The position numbers were made by a program, and so were the translations under genes. Shown one piece after another: positions 8,197 through 17,773 of a stretch of 64,000 bases of DNA. Each line of letters begins with the position of its first letter. Position 1 is the first letter of the stretch. The notes under the pieces were generated by a model. It was not told where the DNA came from and made no database searches. It was given only the letters and a program-made list of their open reading frames with translations. Source of the DNA: Variovorax atrisoli 110B (GTDB lineage: Bacteria; Pseudomonadota; Gammaproteobacteria; Burkholderiales; Burkholderiaceae_C). The stretch lies in the NCBI RefSeq assembly GCF_000382045.1, contig NZ_KB907452.1:188295-252294 (forward strand), given 5' to 3'.

Positions 8197-9084
8197 TCAG
8201 TCGGGCCGGCCCAGGTGCTCCAGCACCGAGCGCGCAGCCACCGTCAGCTCCTGCTGCCTGCGCACGCACAGCAGGTGGCGCCTGTGGGCCCAGGGCGCAT
8301 CGAGCTTCAGGCAGCGCAGCTTCAGTATCTGCAGCTGCGGCAGGATGGCCGCATAGGGCAGCACGCCGATGCCCGCGCCCTGCTCCACCATGCGGCAGAC
8401 CATGTCGAAGCTGCCCACCTGCATGCGTACCTTCAGCGGCACGCCGGCCTCCAGCGCCGCGGACAGCAGCACGCGGTGCAGCGCCGTGCCTTCGCGCACC
8501 ACGATGTGGTCGTGGCTCAGTACCTCGTCGACGCCGATGCGCCGGCGCCGCGCGAGCGGATGGTCGCGCGCCACCACCACCGCCAGTTCGTCGTTGCGAT
8601 ACGGCAGGCATTCGAGCCCCTCGGCGGGCGTGTTGCCCTCGATCACGCCGATGTCGGCCAGGCCGGCCTGCACCGCCTTCACCACCTCGGTGCTGGCACG
8701 TTCCTGCAGGTCGATCTTCAGCACCGGATGCAGGCGCAGGAAGGAGCCGATCTGCGACGGAAGGAACTGCGCGATGGTCGATGCGTTGGCCGTGATGCTC
8801 ACCACGCCCGCCACGCCGTTCTGGAAGTCGTCGAGTTCCGCGCCGAGACGGTCCATGGCAGACAGCACGGCGCGCGCATGCAGCAGCAGGCCGTGGCCCG
8901 CCGAGGTGAGCGTGACGCCGCGCGCATGCCGCACCAGCAGCGGCAGCCGCGCGCGGGCCTCGAGGTCGGAGATGCGCTTGCTGGCCGCAGCCAGCGCGAT
9001 GTGGCAGCGCTTGGCGCCTTCGCTGATGCTGCCGTTGTCGGCAACGGCGACGAACAGGCGCAGCGACTTCAGGTCGGCCGACAT
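8197..9084 (-). CDS. LysR-family transcriptional regulator (first of a tandem pair)
   Basis: A 295-residue LysR-type regulator: N-terminal winged helix-turn-helix (about 1-62, LRLFVAVADNGSISEGAKRC then LAAASKRISDLE) and a C-terminal periplasmic-binding-like effector domain containing VSITANASTIAQFLPSQIG and GVIEGNTP. It lies 111 bases upstream of, and in the same direction as, the enolase-superfamily gene, and 13 bases downstream of a paralogous LysR gene. It probably controls the decarboxylase-like operon in response to its substrate. This is unusual because LysR genes more often face their target divergently. The 8086-8196 gap is where the target promoter should be; I see no certain operator there. 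Confidence 0.93.
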   Translation of the reverse strand: MSADLKSLRLFVAVADNGSISEGAKRCHIALAAASKRISDLEARARLPLLVRHARGVTLTSAGHGLLLHARAVLSAMDRLGAELDDFQNGVAGVVSITANASTIAQFLPSQIGSFLRLHPVLKIDLQERASTEVVKAVQAGLADIGVIEGNTPAEGLECLPYRNDELAVVVARDHPLARRRRIGVDEVLSHDHIVVREGTALHRVLLSAALEAGVPLKVRMQVGSFDMVCRMVEQGAGIGVLPYAAILPQLQILKLRCLKLDAPWAHRRHLLCVRRQQELTVAARSVLEHLGRPD

Positions 9085-9097
9085 GGCTGCGGCCTCC

Positions 9098-9988
9098 TCA
9101 GCGCGTCGCGAGGTGGTCGAACAACTCGCGCGCCAGGGCGGGCAGCTGCTCGCGGCTGCGCGCGATCAGCTTCAGCTCGCGCTCGGCCCAGGTGTCGCTG
9201 AGCGCCACCGTCGAGATGCGCATCGCCATCGACAGCCGCTGCGCCGACGACGCCGGCAGCACGCCGATGCCCACGCCCGCCTCGATCATCAGGCAGATGG
9301 CCTCGAAGCTGCTGACCTGGATGCGCGGATTGAAGCCGCGCCCTGCAAGCTCGGCCCGGCGCTGCAGGAAGCGGTGGATGGCGCTGCCGTGGTGCAGGCC
9401 CACGTGCTGTTCGTCGAGCGTGTCGGCAAAGGCCACCGAGGGCGCTCCGGCAAGGCGATGCGTGACCGGCACCACCAGCACGAGCTGGTTGCTGCCGAAG
9501 GGCCGCGAGTCGAAGTCGCCCGTGTGCACGTCGCCTGCGAGGATGCCGATGTCGGCCTCGCCGTCGGCCACCGCGCGCACGATCTCCTCGCTGAGGTATT
9601 CGCGCAGGTCGACCTGCACGGCCGGATGCTGCGTGAGAAAGCCCGCCAGCTTCTGCGGCAGGTATTCGGTGATGGAAGTGGTGTTGGCGAACACCCGCAC
9701 ATGGCCCTTGATGCCCTTGCCGAAGTCCTGCATGTCGCAGCGCAGGTGCTCCATCTGCTGCATCACGCGCTTGGCGTGGTAGAGCACTGCCTGGCCCGCC
9801 GCCGTGAGGCTCACGCCCTGCGCACTGCGGTGCAGCAGCTTGCCGCCCACGGCCTCCTCCATCTGCTTGATGCGCGTGGAGGCGGCGGCCAGCGAGATGC
9901 AGGCCTTCTCCGCGCCGCGCGTGAGGCTGTGCGCGTCCGCCACGTAGACGAACAGTTTCAGGTCGAACAGGTCGAAGTGCAGGTTCAC
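9098..9988 (-). CDS. LysR-family transcriptional regulator (second of a tandem pair)
   Basis: A 296-residue LysR regulator with the helix-turn-helix around LAAASTRIKQMEEAVGG and an effector domain containing NTTSITEYLPQKLAGFL, GILAGDVHTGD and MIEAGVGIGVLP. Long stretches match the next gene downstream (FLPSQIG versus YLPQKLA; MVEQGAGIGVLP versus MIEAGVGIGVLP), so the two arose by duplication. The start is GTG: no ATG occurs in frame before the DNA-binding helix is already broken. Its stop precedes the next ATG by 13 bases, which implies co-transcription. Both could sense related ligands, or the two could act as a heteromeric pair; the sequence does not decide this. Confidence 0.9.
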   Translation of the reverse strand: MNLHFDLFDLKLFVYVADAHSLTRGAEKACISLAAASTRIKQMEEAVGGKLLHRSAQGVSLTAAGQAVLYHAKRVMQQMEHLRCDMQDFGKGIKGHVRVFANTTSITEYLPQKLAGFLTQHPAVQVDLREYLSEEIVRAVADGEADIGILAGDVHTGDFDSRPFGSNQLVLVVPVTHRLAGAPSVAFADTLDEQHVGLHHGSAIHRFLQRRAELAGRGFNPRIQVSSFEAICLMIEAGVGIGVLPASSAQRLSMAMRISTVALSDTWAERELKLIARSREQLPALARELFDHLATR

Positions 9989-10067
9989 CGGGCGCCGGAA
10001 TCAAGGGGAAGCGGAACGCGCATTGTCCGGCGAATGGCCTCCCGAACGGCCTGATGCGGGTTTGTCC

Positions 10068-10973
10068 TCAGACCGGGTCCCAGCTGAACACGTCCGCCGA
10101 GCGGTCGAGCTCGAAGAAGCTGGCGCGCATCGCGGGCATGGCGTGCTCGGCGATGCTCTGCGGCGTCCAGCCCTCCGAGCGGTGGATGGAGCGCACCGGC
10201 CGCGGCTGGCTGATGAGCGAGATCTCGTTGTTGCGCACCGAGAAGATCTGGCCGTTGACCGCCGCCGCGGCATCGCTCGCAAGGTACACGGCCAGCGGCG
10301 CGACCTTGGCGGGCGTCATCTGCTTGATCTTGTCGACGCGGGCGCGCTGCTCGTCGGTATCGGTGGGAATGGCGCCGATCATGCGGCTCCAGGCGAAGGG
10401 TGCGATGCAGTTGGAGCGCACGTTGAATTTCTGCATGTCCAGCGCGATCGACTTCGACAGCGCCACGATGCCCAGCTTGGCCGCCGCATAGTTGGCCTGG
10501 CCGAAGTTGCCGATCAGGCCCGACGTGGAGGTCATGTGCACCAGCGCGCCCGACTCCTGCTCCTTGAAGTGCGTGGCGGCGGCGCGGCTCACGTAGTAGG
10601 CGCCGTACAGGTGCACCTTGAGCACCGAGTCCCATTCGTCGACCGACATCTTGTGGAAGAAGCGGTCGCGCAGGATGCCCGCGTTGTTGACCACCGCGTC
10701 GATGCGCCCGAAGCCGTCGATGGCGCACTGCACGATGCGCGCCGCGCTCGCGGCGTCGGCCACGCTGTCGGTGCTGGGCACCGCCTGCCCGCCGGCCGCG
10801 CGGATCTCGTCGACCACCTGCTGCGCGGGGCCGGCGCTGCCCCCTGCTCCGTCGAGCGCCGCGCCGATGTCGTTGACCACCACCTTCGCGCCATGCGCCG
10901 CCATCGCCAGCGCGATGTCGCGCCCGATGCCGCCGCCCGCGCCGGTGACGACGACCACTTTTCCTTCAACCAT
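10068..10973 (-). CDS. Short-chain dehydrogenase/reductase (SDR family oxidoreductase)
   Basis: A 301-residue SDR with the cofactor motif TGAGGGIG (10-17), NNAG, the serine in TSTSGLIG and the catalytic pair in NYAAAKLG. The N-terminal half and the insert GGSAGPAQQVVDEIRAAGG resemble the (3R)-hydroxyacyl-CoA dehydrogenase module of peroxisomal-type multifunctional enzymes. The C-terminal extension of about 50 residues (from SQPRPVRSIHRSEGW) is typical of that branch. An acyl-CoA beta-hydroxy substrate is therefore likely, which fits the acyl-CoA dehydrogenases nearby. It is the most upstream gene of the - strand run leading into the two LysR genes, separated from them by 79 bases. Membership of the same operon is possible but not shown. 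Confidence 0.9.
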   Translation of the reverse strand: MVEGKVVVVTGAGGGIGRDIALAMAAHGAKVVVNDIGAALDGAGGSAGPAQQVVDEIRAAGGQAVPSTDSVADAASAARIVQCAIDGFGRIDAVVNNAGILRDRFFHKMSVDEWDSVLKVHLYGAYYVSRAAATHFKEQESGALVHMTSTSGLIGNFGQANYAAAKLGIVALSKSIALDMQKFNVRSNCIAPFAWSRMIGAIPTDTDEQRARVDKIKQMTPAKVAPLAVYLASDAAAAVNGQIFSVRNNEISLISQPRPVRSIHRSEGWTPQSIAEHAMPAMRASFFELDRSADVFSWDPV

Positions 10974-11091
10974 GCTTGCCTCTGCTGTAGATGTCCGTTC
11001 GCCCGCAGGTCGCGGGCGAAATCCAGAATGCCACAGGGAGGGCGACAGCGGGTTTCGGGTTTCCGAAGAGGGGCTTCGGCAACGCCCCCGA

Positions 11092-11958
11092 CTACTGCCT
11101 CGCCGTGCGGATGTTCGGCGGCAGCGCCTGCGGCCAGCTCGTGCGGAAGGGGTTGATGTCGAGACCGCCGCGGCGCGTGTAGCGCGCGTACACCGCGAGC
11201 TTGTTCGGCTTGCAGCGCGTCCAGATGTCCGTGAACATGCGCTCGGCGCAGGGCTCGTGGAACTCGTTGTGGTTGCGGAAACTGACGATGTACGCGAGCA
11301 GGCCGGCCTGGTCGATGGGCGGGCCGCTGTAGCGGATCTGCACGCTGCCCCAGTCGGGCTGGCCGGTGACGAGGCAGTTGCTCTTGAGCAGCCGGCTGGT
11401 GAGGGTTTCGTTGACGGGCGCCTGCGTGGCATCGCTGCTCAGCAGCTCGGGCGTGGGCTGGTAGTGGCTGCACTCGATGTCGAGGCGGTCGAGGTCGAGG
11501 CCGTCGAGTTCGTGCACCGGCTCGCGGTCGAACATGTCGGGCGCCAGCAGGGTCACGCCGATGGTGGCCTGCTGGTCGCTGCCGCGCCATGCTGCCTCCG
11601 ACAGGTCGGCGCGCAGGCGCTCGCGCACCGCGTCGACGCTCGCGAACTGGCTGTTGTTGAAGCTGTTGAGGTAGAGCTTGAAGCTCTTGCTCTCGATGAT
11701 GTTGGGCGTCTCGCAGGGGATGGTGAAGTGCGCGATGGCCAGCTGCGGCTTGCCGCGCAGGTTGAGCCAGCTCACCTCGAAGGCGGTCCAGAGGTCGGCG
11801 CCGAAGAAGGGCAGCGCGCCTGTCCTGATGCCCATGGCCTCGCGCTGCGTGGCGCGCGGAATGGGAAAGAGCAGCGTCGGGTCGTAGTGGTCGGCGTAGG
11901 CGGACGCGCGGCCCAGCTGGGATTGCTCGGGGGTGTTGGGGTTCGGGTCTTGGCTCAT
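11092..11958 (-). CDS. queF: NADPH-dependent 7-cyano-7-deazaguanine reductase
   Basis: QueF reduces preQ0 to preQ1 (nitrile to primary amine) in queuosine biosynthesis. At 288 residues it is the long bimodular type, as in E. coli. The catalytic cysteine is Cys195 in [15 protein letters not shown]. The motif [18 protein letters not shown] (about 88-105) is the family hallmark for substrate and NADPH binding. [14 protein letters not shown] and [10 protein letters not shown] mark the C-terminal module. Its ATG overlaps the stop of the upstream alpha/beta hydrolase gene by 4 bases (ATGA), so the two are translationally coupled. The cytosolic housekeeping role is clear; why it is coupled to a hydrolase is not. 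Confidence 0.97.
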   Translation of the reverse strand: MSQDPNPNTPEQSQLGRASAYADHYDPTLLFPIPRATQREAMGIRTGALPFFGADLWTAFEVSWLNLRGKPQLAIAHFTIPCETPNIIESKSFKLYLNSFNNSQFASVDAVRERLRADLSEAAWRGSDQQATIGVTLLAPDMFDREPVHELDGLDLDRLDIECSHYQPTPELLSSDATQAPVNETLTSRLLKSNCLVTGQPDWGSVQIRYSGPPIDQAGLLAYIVSFRNHNEFHEPCAERMFTDIWTRCKPNKLAVYARYTRRGGLDINPFRTSWPQALPPNIRTARQ

Positions 11959-12860
11959 GATGGTCTTGTCTGGGCGGCATCCGCCGCGTGCGCGAAAGGC
12001 GCGATGTGGTTGGCGAGGATGTCGCACACCTCGGGCGGCAGGTCGTGGCCCATGCCGGGAACGGAAACGAACTTCGAGCCCGGGATGCGCCGGGCCGTGT
12101 CTTCGCCGCAGGCGATGGGCACGAGCGCGTCGGCCTCGCCGTGCAGCACCAGCGTGGGCGACTGGATGCGCGGCAGCAGCGCGGGGCGCTCGTCGTCGGC
12201 GCCGATGGCGAGCATCTGCCGCATCAGGCCGGCCGGGTGGTAGGAGCGGCGCATGCTGAAGACGAGCCGCTCGGAGAGCTCCTCGTCGGTCTGCGGATAG
12301 GCCGGGCTCTGGATGAGCCGCAGCAGCCGGATGCTGTGCGCGACCAGCGCGGCCTCGTCGCGGCCCATCGGTCGGCGCATGAGCATGGCGGCGACCTCGC
12401 GGCGCGGACCGGGCAGGCCGCGCGCCCCGCTGGAGCTCATGATGCTCACGAGGCTGGCCGTGCGCTGCGGCGCGGCGGCAGCGATGCGCTGGGCGATCAT
12501 GCCGCCCATGGAGGCGCCGACGATGTGGGCCCTTTCGATGCCGAGCGCGTCGAGCACGCCGAGCGAATCGAGGGCCATGTCCTGCAGCGTGTAGGGCGAG
12601 CGCACCTTCAGGCCGAGGCGGTGGCGGATGGTCTCCCACACGATGTTGCCCACGCCCGCGTGGTCGAAGCCCTGGCTCAGGCCGATGTCGCGGTTGTCGT
12701 GGCGCACCACGCGGAAGCCCGCGTCCACCAGCTGCTGCACGAAGGCCGTCGGCCATGCAACGAGCTGCATGCCCAGGCCCATGATGAGCAGGATGACGGG
12801 GCGACCCTCGCCCCCCGTGTCGTCGACCTCGATCTGCAGCCCGTTGGCGGTGACTTTCAT
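11955..12860 (-). CDS. Alpha/beta hydrolase
   Basis: A 301-residue alpha/beta-fold hydrolase. The nucleophile elbow GASMGG (Ser117) and the [13 protein letters not shown] segment near the N-terminus (oxyanion-hole region) are present. The acid is probably the Asp in HGEADALVP and the histidine the one in GMGHDLPP near the C-terminus. The protein resembles the esterase/epoxide-hydrolase-like group often found in Burkholderiales, whose substrates are mostly unknown. There is no signal peptide, so it is cytosolic. It lies 26 bases after the 2-oxoglutarate oxygenase gene and overlaps queF by 4 bases, so an operon of oxygenase, hydrolase and queF is likely. Confidence 0.9.
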   Translation of the reverse strand: MKVTANGLQIEVDDTGGEGRPVILLIMGLGMQLVAWPTAFVQQLVDAGFRVVRHDNRDIGLSQGFDHAGVGNIVWETIRHRLGLKVRSPYTLQDMALDSLGVLDALGIERAHIVGASMGGMIAQRIAAAAPQRTASLVSIMSSSGARGLPGPRREVAAMLMRRPMGRDEAALVAHSIRLLRLIQSPAYPQTDEELSERLVFSMRRSYHPAGLMRQMLAIGADDERPALLPRIQSPTLVLHGEADALVPIACGEDTARRIPGSKFVSVPGMGHDLPPEVCDILANHIAPFAHAADAAQTRPS

Positions 12861-12886
12861 CGATTGCTTCGTCGTGCCGGCGCTTC

Positions 12887-13729
12887 TTACTTGAACTCGC
12901 GCTCGCGCAGCCACTTGGTGGCGACCCACTTCTCGCCCGCGAGCACCGGCGCGCCGCCGTGCAGGGTGCGGGTGACGGGGTCGGGCCGGTCGTAGCTGAA
13001 GAACACGCCGCAGCCGCGCGCCGGGGCCACTTCGAGGCCCACGTCGGGGAAGGTGGTGGCGCCGCCGCCCTCGGGCTCCTGCAGGTACATCACCAGGGTA
13101 GCCACGCGCTGGCCGCCGCGCTTGAGGATGGTGGGCGTGCCGGGCTCGTTGGGGTCGAAGTAGTCGTAGTGCGGGCGGTACTGCGCGCCGGGTGCGTAGC
13201 GCAGGATCTGCAGGCCCTCGCCGAACTCGAGCGGCCAGCGCAGCAGCTCGGCGATGCGCTGCTCGACGCGGGCGACGATCTCGTTCTCGCCGCGTTCGAA
13301 GAACATGCCGTCGCTGGTGCGGTCGACGTTGAGCACCTCGCCGCCGGTGCGCGTCTCCACCGTGAGCGAGCGCGCGAGCCGCACGCGCGCGGCGGCGATC
13401 AGTCCTTCGCATTCCTCCGCCGACAGCAGGTTGCCGAAGACCACCACGCGCGGATGCCGCATGGTCTGCAGCACCTGCACGCGGCGGTCGCCCGCGTCGA
13501 TGTACAGCGGCGCGCCGTCGAGGTCGGGCCCGGGCATCTTCGCCTGCACGGCCGGCAGCGCGACTTCCACGTTGGGAAATCCGGCTTCGAGCTGCGCCAG
13601 CGCCGTGTCGGCGGCGGCGTCGTGCCAGCCGGCCGCGCGCATGGAAGCGCGCAGCGCCGGCACCGAATGCCCGGCGGCGAGCTGGGCTACCAGCCACTCG
13701 CGCAGTTCCGGACTGATCGCTTGCGACAT
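12887..13729 (-). CDS. 2-oxoglutarate/Fe(II)-dependent oxygenase, prolyl 4-hydroxylase type
   Basis: A 280-residue protein with a C-terminal prolyl-4-hydroxylase-like double-stranded beta helix. The iron ligands are His187 and Asp189 (RPHYDYFDP) and His257 (TRTLHGGAP), and Lys267 (EKWVATKW) binds 2-oxoglutarate. The first 65 or so residues form an extra alpha-helical region rich in Ala and Leu that is not part of the catalytic fold. Bacterial members hydroxylate proline or other residues in proteins; the target here is unknown. The ATG at 13729 starts the helical region. It is transcribed toward the hydrolase and queF, and is separated from yaaA by a gap carrying a repeat copy. Confidence 0.9.
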   Translation of the reverse strand: MSQAISPELREWLVAQLAAGHSVPALRASMRAAGWHDAAADTALAQLEAGFPNVEVALPAVQAKMPGPDLDGAPLYIDAGDRRVQVLQTMRHPRVVVFGNLLSAEECEGLIAAARVRLARSLTVETRTGGEVLNVDRTSDGMFFERGENEIVARVEQRIAELLRWPLEFGEGLQILRYAPGAQYRPHYDYFDPNEPGTPTILKRGGQRVATLVMYLQEPEGGGATTFPDVGLEVAPARGCGVFFSYDRPDPVTRTLHGGAPVLAGEKWVATKWLREREFK

Positions 13730-13781
13730 ATCAATTACTCCTCCACGCTGCGGCAAGCCCCGCAACGCATGAAAAAACAGC

Positions 13782-13886
13782 CACGCCCCATTCCAGGAAC
13801 ACCGCGGAACCGGCTTTGCCGGGCCGCCGGTGTTGCCCCCTGCAAGGGGGTTGGCGAAGCGACACGAGGTGCGCGAAGACTGGGGG
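13782..13886 (-). repeat. Dispersed 3'-end repeat, copy 2 (full length)
   Basis: Full-length copy on the - strand, beginning at the base after the yaaA stop codon. Read in the sense of yaaA it has the conserved CGTGTCGC core, then an inverted repeat CCCCC/GGGGG (loop TTGCA), then CCGGC/GCCGG (loop AAA), then GGTTCCGCGGTGTTCC. It is closely matched by the copies at 19561-19664 and 20711-20815. Confidence 0.85.
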
Positions 13887-14672
13887 TCAGCCCAGCCTTC
13901 TCCTGAACACCAGCCTGTCGGGCCTGGATACGGATGCATCGAAACCATAACCTTCGAGGTCGAACTTTTCCAGTGCCTTGGGCGTGGCCGCCTTGTGCTG
14001 CACGGCCCAGCGCGCCAGCAGGCCGCGGGCGCGCTTGGCGAAGAAGCTCACGATCTTGTACCGGTCGCCCTTCCACTCCTCGAAGACGCACTCGACCACG
14101 CGGGCCTTGAGCACCTTCAGGTCGACCGACTTGAAGTATTCCTGCGACGCCACATTGACCACCACGGGAGTGCGGTCGGCCGCGAGGCGCTCGTTCAGGT
14201 GCTCGGCGATGCGCGGCCCCCAGAAGGCGTAGAGGTCCTTGCCGTGGCGGTTGGCCAGCTGGGTGCCCATCTCCAGGCGGTAGGGCTGCAGCAGGTCGAG
14301 CGGGCGCAGCAGGCCGTAGAGGCCGCTGAGGATGCACACGTGCTCCTGCGCCCAGGCCAGTTGGGCCTTCGTGAGGCTGCGGGCATCGAGGCCGCCGTAG
14401 ACGTCGCCGTCGAAGGCGAAGGCCGCCTGACGGGCGTTCTTCGGCGTGCTCTTGCTGGACCAGGCCTCGTAGCGGGCCACGTTCAGGGCCGAGAGCTTGT
14501 CCGACAGGCTCATGAGCTCGGAGATCTGCTGGGGCGACTTCTCGCGCAGCAGCTTGATGAGCTCGACCGAGGGGCCGCGGGGCGATTCGAAATGGGGCTG
14601 GGTGGCGGGGATTTCGGCGGGGACGGGGGTTTCGTAGTCGAGCGACTTGGCAGGGGAAAGCAGGAACAGCAT
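13887..14672 (-). CDS. yaaA: Peroxide stress protein YaaA
   Basis: A 261-residue YaaA/DUF328 protein. E. coli YaaA limits intracellular free iron under peroxide stress and binds DNA. Family landmarks are the N-terminal LLSPAKSLDYE, the internal SGLYGLLRPLDLLQPYRLEMG (in two adjoining pieces), NVASQEYFKSVD and the late FFAKRARGLLARW. Length and both ends agree with the family. It is divergent from valS across about 120 bases that must contain both promoters. No OxyR-type site is obvious to me in that gap. A repeat copy follows the stop codon immediately. Confidence 0.96.
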   Translation of the reverse strand: MLFLLSPAKSLDYETPVPAEIPATQPHFESPRGPSVELIKLLREKSPQQISELMSLSDKLSALNVARYEAWSSKSTPKNARQAAFAFDGDVYGGLDARSLTKAQLAWAQEHVCILSGLYGLLRPLDLLQPYRLEMGTQLANRHGKDLYAFWGPRIAEHLNERLAADRTPVVVNVASQEYFKSVDLKVLKARVVECVFEEWKGDRYKIVSFFAKRARGLLARWAVQHKAATPKALEKFDLEGYGFDASVSRPDRLVFRRRLG

Positions 14673-14794
14673 CCCGGAATTATCAGTGGCGGCCGTGACG
14701 GGGAGCCGCCCCGGTAAAATCGCCGGCTACCCACCTGTGTCCCCCCAGACGGCGCCCCGAGAGGGCCGTTCTGCATTTCCGTTCTGCATTTCCC

Positions 14795-17674
14795 ATGAGC
14801 GAACCCACCACCCCTCCCGCCCAGCCTGGTCTGGACAGCCTTTCCAAATCGTTCGAGCCCGCCGCCATCGAGGCGCACTGGGGCCCCGAATGGGAGAAGC
14901 GCGGCTATGCCAAGGCCGGCTTCCGAGGCACGCAGCAACCCAAGGAAGGCGCCGAGTCGTTCGCGATCCAGCTGCCGCCGCCCAACGTCACGGGCACGCT
15001 GCACATGGGCCATGCGTTCAACCAGACGATCATGGACAGCCTCACGCGCTACCACCGCATGAAGGGCGACAACACGCTGTGGGTGCCCGGCACCGACCAC
15101 GCCGGCATCGCCACGCAGATCGTGGTGGAGCGCCAGTTGCAGGAGCAGAAGGTCAGCCGCCACGACCTGGGCCGCAAGAACTTCGTGGCGCGCGTGTGGG
15201 AATGGAAGGAGAAGTCGGGCAACACCATCACCCAGCAGATGCGCCGCCTGGGCGACACGGTGGACTGGAGCCGCGAGTACTTCACCATGGACGACGACCT
15301 CTCCAAGGTCGTGACCCACACCTTCGTGAAGCTGTACGAAGAAGGCCTGATCTACCGCGGCAAGCGCCTGGGCAACTGGGACCCGGTGCTCAAGACCTCG
15401 GTGAGCGACCTCGAGGTCGAGAGCGAGGAGGAAGACGGCTCGCTCTGGCACATCGCCTACCCGCTCGAAGACGGCAGCGGCACGCTGACCGTGGCCACCA
15501 CCCGGCCCGAGACCATGCTCGGCGACACGGCCGTGATGGTCCACCCCGAGGACGAGCGCTACAGGCACCTCGTCGGCAAGCGCGTGAAGCTGCCGCTGGT
15601 GGACCGCCTGATCCCGATCATTGCCGACGACTACGTCGACAAGGAATTCGGCACCGGCGTCGTGAAGGTCACGCCCGCGCACGACTACAACGACTATGCG
15701 GTCGGCCAGCGCCACAAGCTCGAGATGATCGGCGTGCTCACGCTCGACGCCACCATCAACGACAACGCCCCCGAGAAGTACCGCGGCCTCGACCGCTTCG
15801 TGGCGCGCAAGGCCATCGTGGCCGACCTCGACGCGCTGGGCCTGCTGGTCGAGGTGAAGAAGCACAGGCTGATGGTGCCGCGCTGCGCGCGCTCGGGCGC
15901 CATCGTCGAGCCGATGCTCACCGACCAGTGGTACGTGGCCATGACGCGCCCCGGCGCCGACGGCCAGTCGATCGCGCAGAAGGCCATCGACGTGGTGAAG
16001 TCGGGCGAGGTGCGCTTCGTGCCCGAGAACTGGGTCAACACCTACAACCACTGGATGGAGAACATCCAGGACTGGACCATCTCGCGACAGCTCTGGTGGG
16101 GCCACCAGATTCCGGCCTGGTACGACGAGGAAGGCAACGTGTACGTGGCGGAGGACGAAGCCGCCGCCCAGGCCAAGGCGCCCGGCAAGAAACTGACGCG
16201 CGACGAGGACGTGCTCGACACCTGGTATTCGTCGGCGCTGGTGCCCTTCTCGTCGCTCGGCTGGCCCGAGAAGACGCAGGATCTCGACCTGTACCTGCCC
16301 TCCACCGTGCTGGTGACCGGCTACGACATCATCTTCTTCTGGGTCGCCCGGATGATCATGATGACCAAGCACTTCATCGGCAAGGTGCCCTTCAAGCACG
16401 TGTACATCCACGGCCTGGTGCGCGACGCGCAGGGCAAGAAGATGAGCAAGTCGGAAGGCAACGTGCTCGACCCGGTGGACCTGATCGACGGCATCGAGCT
16501 GCCCGCGCTGCTCGACAAGCGCACGCAGGGCCTGCGCAAGCCCGAGACGGCGCCCGCCGTTCGCAAGAACACCCAGAAGGAATTCCCGGAGGGCATCCCC
16601 GCCTTCGGCGCCGACGCACTGCGCTTCACCTTCGCCTCGCTCGCGTCGCTCGGCCGCAGCATCAACTTCGACTCCAAGCGCTGCGAGGGCTACCGCAACT
16701 TCTGCAACAAGCTGTGGAATGCCACGCGCTTCGTGCTGATGAACTGCGAGGGCCAGGACTGCGGCCTGCTGGAGCACACCAAGGAAGAATGCCAGGTCGG
16801 CGGCAAGGCCCATGGCTACCTGAAGTTCAGCCGCGCCGACTACTGGATCGTGTCCAAGCTCCAGCGCGTGGAAGCCGAGGTGGCCCAGGGCTTCGAGGAA
16901 TACCGCCTCGACAACGTGGCCACCGCGATCTACCAGTTCGCCTGGGACGAGTTCTGCGACTGGTACCTCGAGATCGCCAAGGTGCAGATCCAGACCGGCG
17001 ACGACGCGCAGAAGCGCGCCACGCGCCGCACGCTGATCCGCGTGCTCGAGACCCTGCTGCGCCTCGCGCACCCGGTGATCCCGTTCATCACCGAAGAGCT
17101 GTGGCAGAAGGTTTCGAAGGTTGCAGGACGTGAGGGCGAGTCGATCATGATCGCCGCCTATCCGAAGAGCCAGCCGGAGAAGATCGACGAGGCGGCCGAG
17201 GCGTATGTCGCGCGCCTGAAGGCGCTGGTGGATGCGTGCCGGACGCTGCGCGGCGAGATGAACGTGTCGCCCGCCACGCGCCTGCCGCTCTACGCCGTGG
17301 CCGACGACGCAGAAGGCGCGGCCTTCCTGCGCGAATCGGCGCCGGTGCTGCAGGCGCTGGCCAAGCTCAAGGAAGTGAAGGTCTTCGACGACGAGGCCTC
17401 CTGGTCGGCTGCCGCCGAGGCTGCGCCCGTGGCCGTGGTGGGTGCCGCACGCCTGTGCCTGCACATGGAGATCGACAAGGCCGCGGAGAAGGTCCGCATC
17501 GGCAAGGAAGTCGCCCGCGTCGAAGGCGAGATCGCCAAGGTGCACTCCAAGCTGGGCAACGAAGCCTTCGTCGCGAAGGCTCCGCCGGCCGTGATCGAGC
17601 AGGAACGTAAACGTCTGACTGACTTCACCGCCATGCTGGAGCGCCTGCGCGACCAGCTTGTACGCCTCGGCTGA
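14795..17674 (+). CDS. valS: Valyl-tRNA synthetase
   Basis: A 959-residue class I aminoacyl-tRNA synthetase charging tRNA-Val. The HIGH-type motif is HMGH (70-73) in [13 protein letters not shown]; the KMSKS motif is KKMSKSEGN near residue 549. The editing (CP1) domain lies between, with [13 protein letters not shown]. The anticodon-binding helical domain and a C-terminal coiled-coil arm (from about 880, rich in Lys and Glu) are present, so the protein is complete. Start and length agree with the family. It is followed by galU after a 99-base spacer holding an imperfect inverted repeat. Confidence 0.98.
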   Translation: MSEPTTPPAQPGLDSLSKSFEPAAIEAHWGPEWEKRGYAKAGFRGTQQPKEGAESFAIQLPPPNVTGTLHMGHAFNQTIMDSLTRYHRMKGDNTLWVPGTDHAGIATQIVVERQLQEQKVSRHDLGRKNFVARVWEWKEKSGNTITQQMRRLGDTVDWSREYFTMDDDLSKVVTHTFVKLYEEGLIYRGKRLGNWDPVLKTSVSDLEVESEEEDGSLWHIAYPLEDGSGTLTVATTRPETMLGDTAVMVHPEDERYRHLVGKRVKLPLVDRLIPIIADDYVDKEFGTGVVKVTPAHDYNDYAVGQRHKLEMIGVLTLDATINDNAPEKYRGLDRFVARKAIVADLDALGLLVEVKKHRLMVPRCARSGAIVEPMLTDQWYVAMTRPGADGQSIAQKAIDVVKSGEVRFVPENWVNTYNHWMENIQDWTISRQLWWGHQIPAWYDEEGNVYVAEDEAAAQAKAPGKKLTRDEDVLDTWYSSALVPFSSLGWPEKTQDLDLYLPSTVLVTGYDIIFFWVARMIMMTKHFIGKVPFKHVYIHGLVRDAQGKKMSKSEGNVLDPVDLIDGIELPALLDKRTQGLRKPETAPAVRKNTQKEFPEGIPAFGADALRFTFASLASLGRSINFDSKRCEGYRNFCNKLWNATRFVLMNCEGQDCGLLEHTKEECQVGGKAHGYLKFSRADYWIVSKLQRVEAEVAQGFEEYRLDNVATAIYQFAWDEFCDWYLEIAKVQIQTGDDAQKRATRRTLIRVLETLLRLAHPVIPFITEELWQKVSKVAGREGESIMIAAYPKSQPEKIDEAAEAYVARLKALVDACRTLRGEMNVSPATRLPLYAVADDAEGAAFLRESAPVLQALAKLKEVKVFDDEASWSAAAEAAPVAVVGAARLCLHMEIDKAAEKVRIGKEVARVEGEIAKVHSKLGNEAFVAKAPPAVIEQERKRLTDFTAMLERLRDQLVRLG

Positions 17675-17700
17675 CAGACCGGGGGCTTCGAAGACGTATA

Positions 17701-17743
17701 GGATGCCAGGAGCGGCTGCGCGCCGTTTCGCATCCTGCCATCC
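17701..17743 (+). repeat. Imperfect inverted repeat between valS and galU
   Basis: GGATGCCAGG (17701-17710) pairs with CCTGCCATCC (17734-17743) at nine of ten positions. Inside it, AGCGGC pairs with GCCGTT allowing one G-U. No U-run follows directly, though pyrimidine-rich sequence does (CCCCCTCTTT). It could be a weak terminator for valS or a structured galU leader; the sequence does not tell which. Confidence 0.4.
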
Positions 17744-17773
17744 CCCTCTTTGACGAAAGACGCTGAACCGCCC

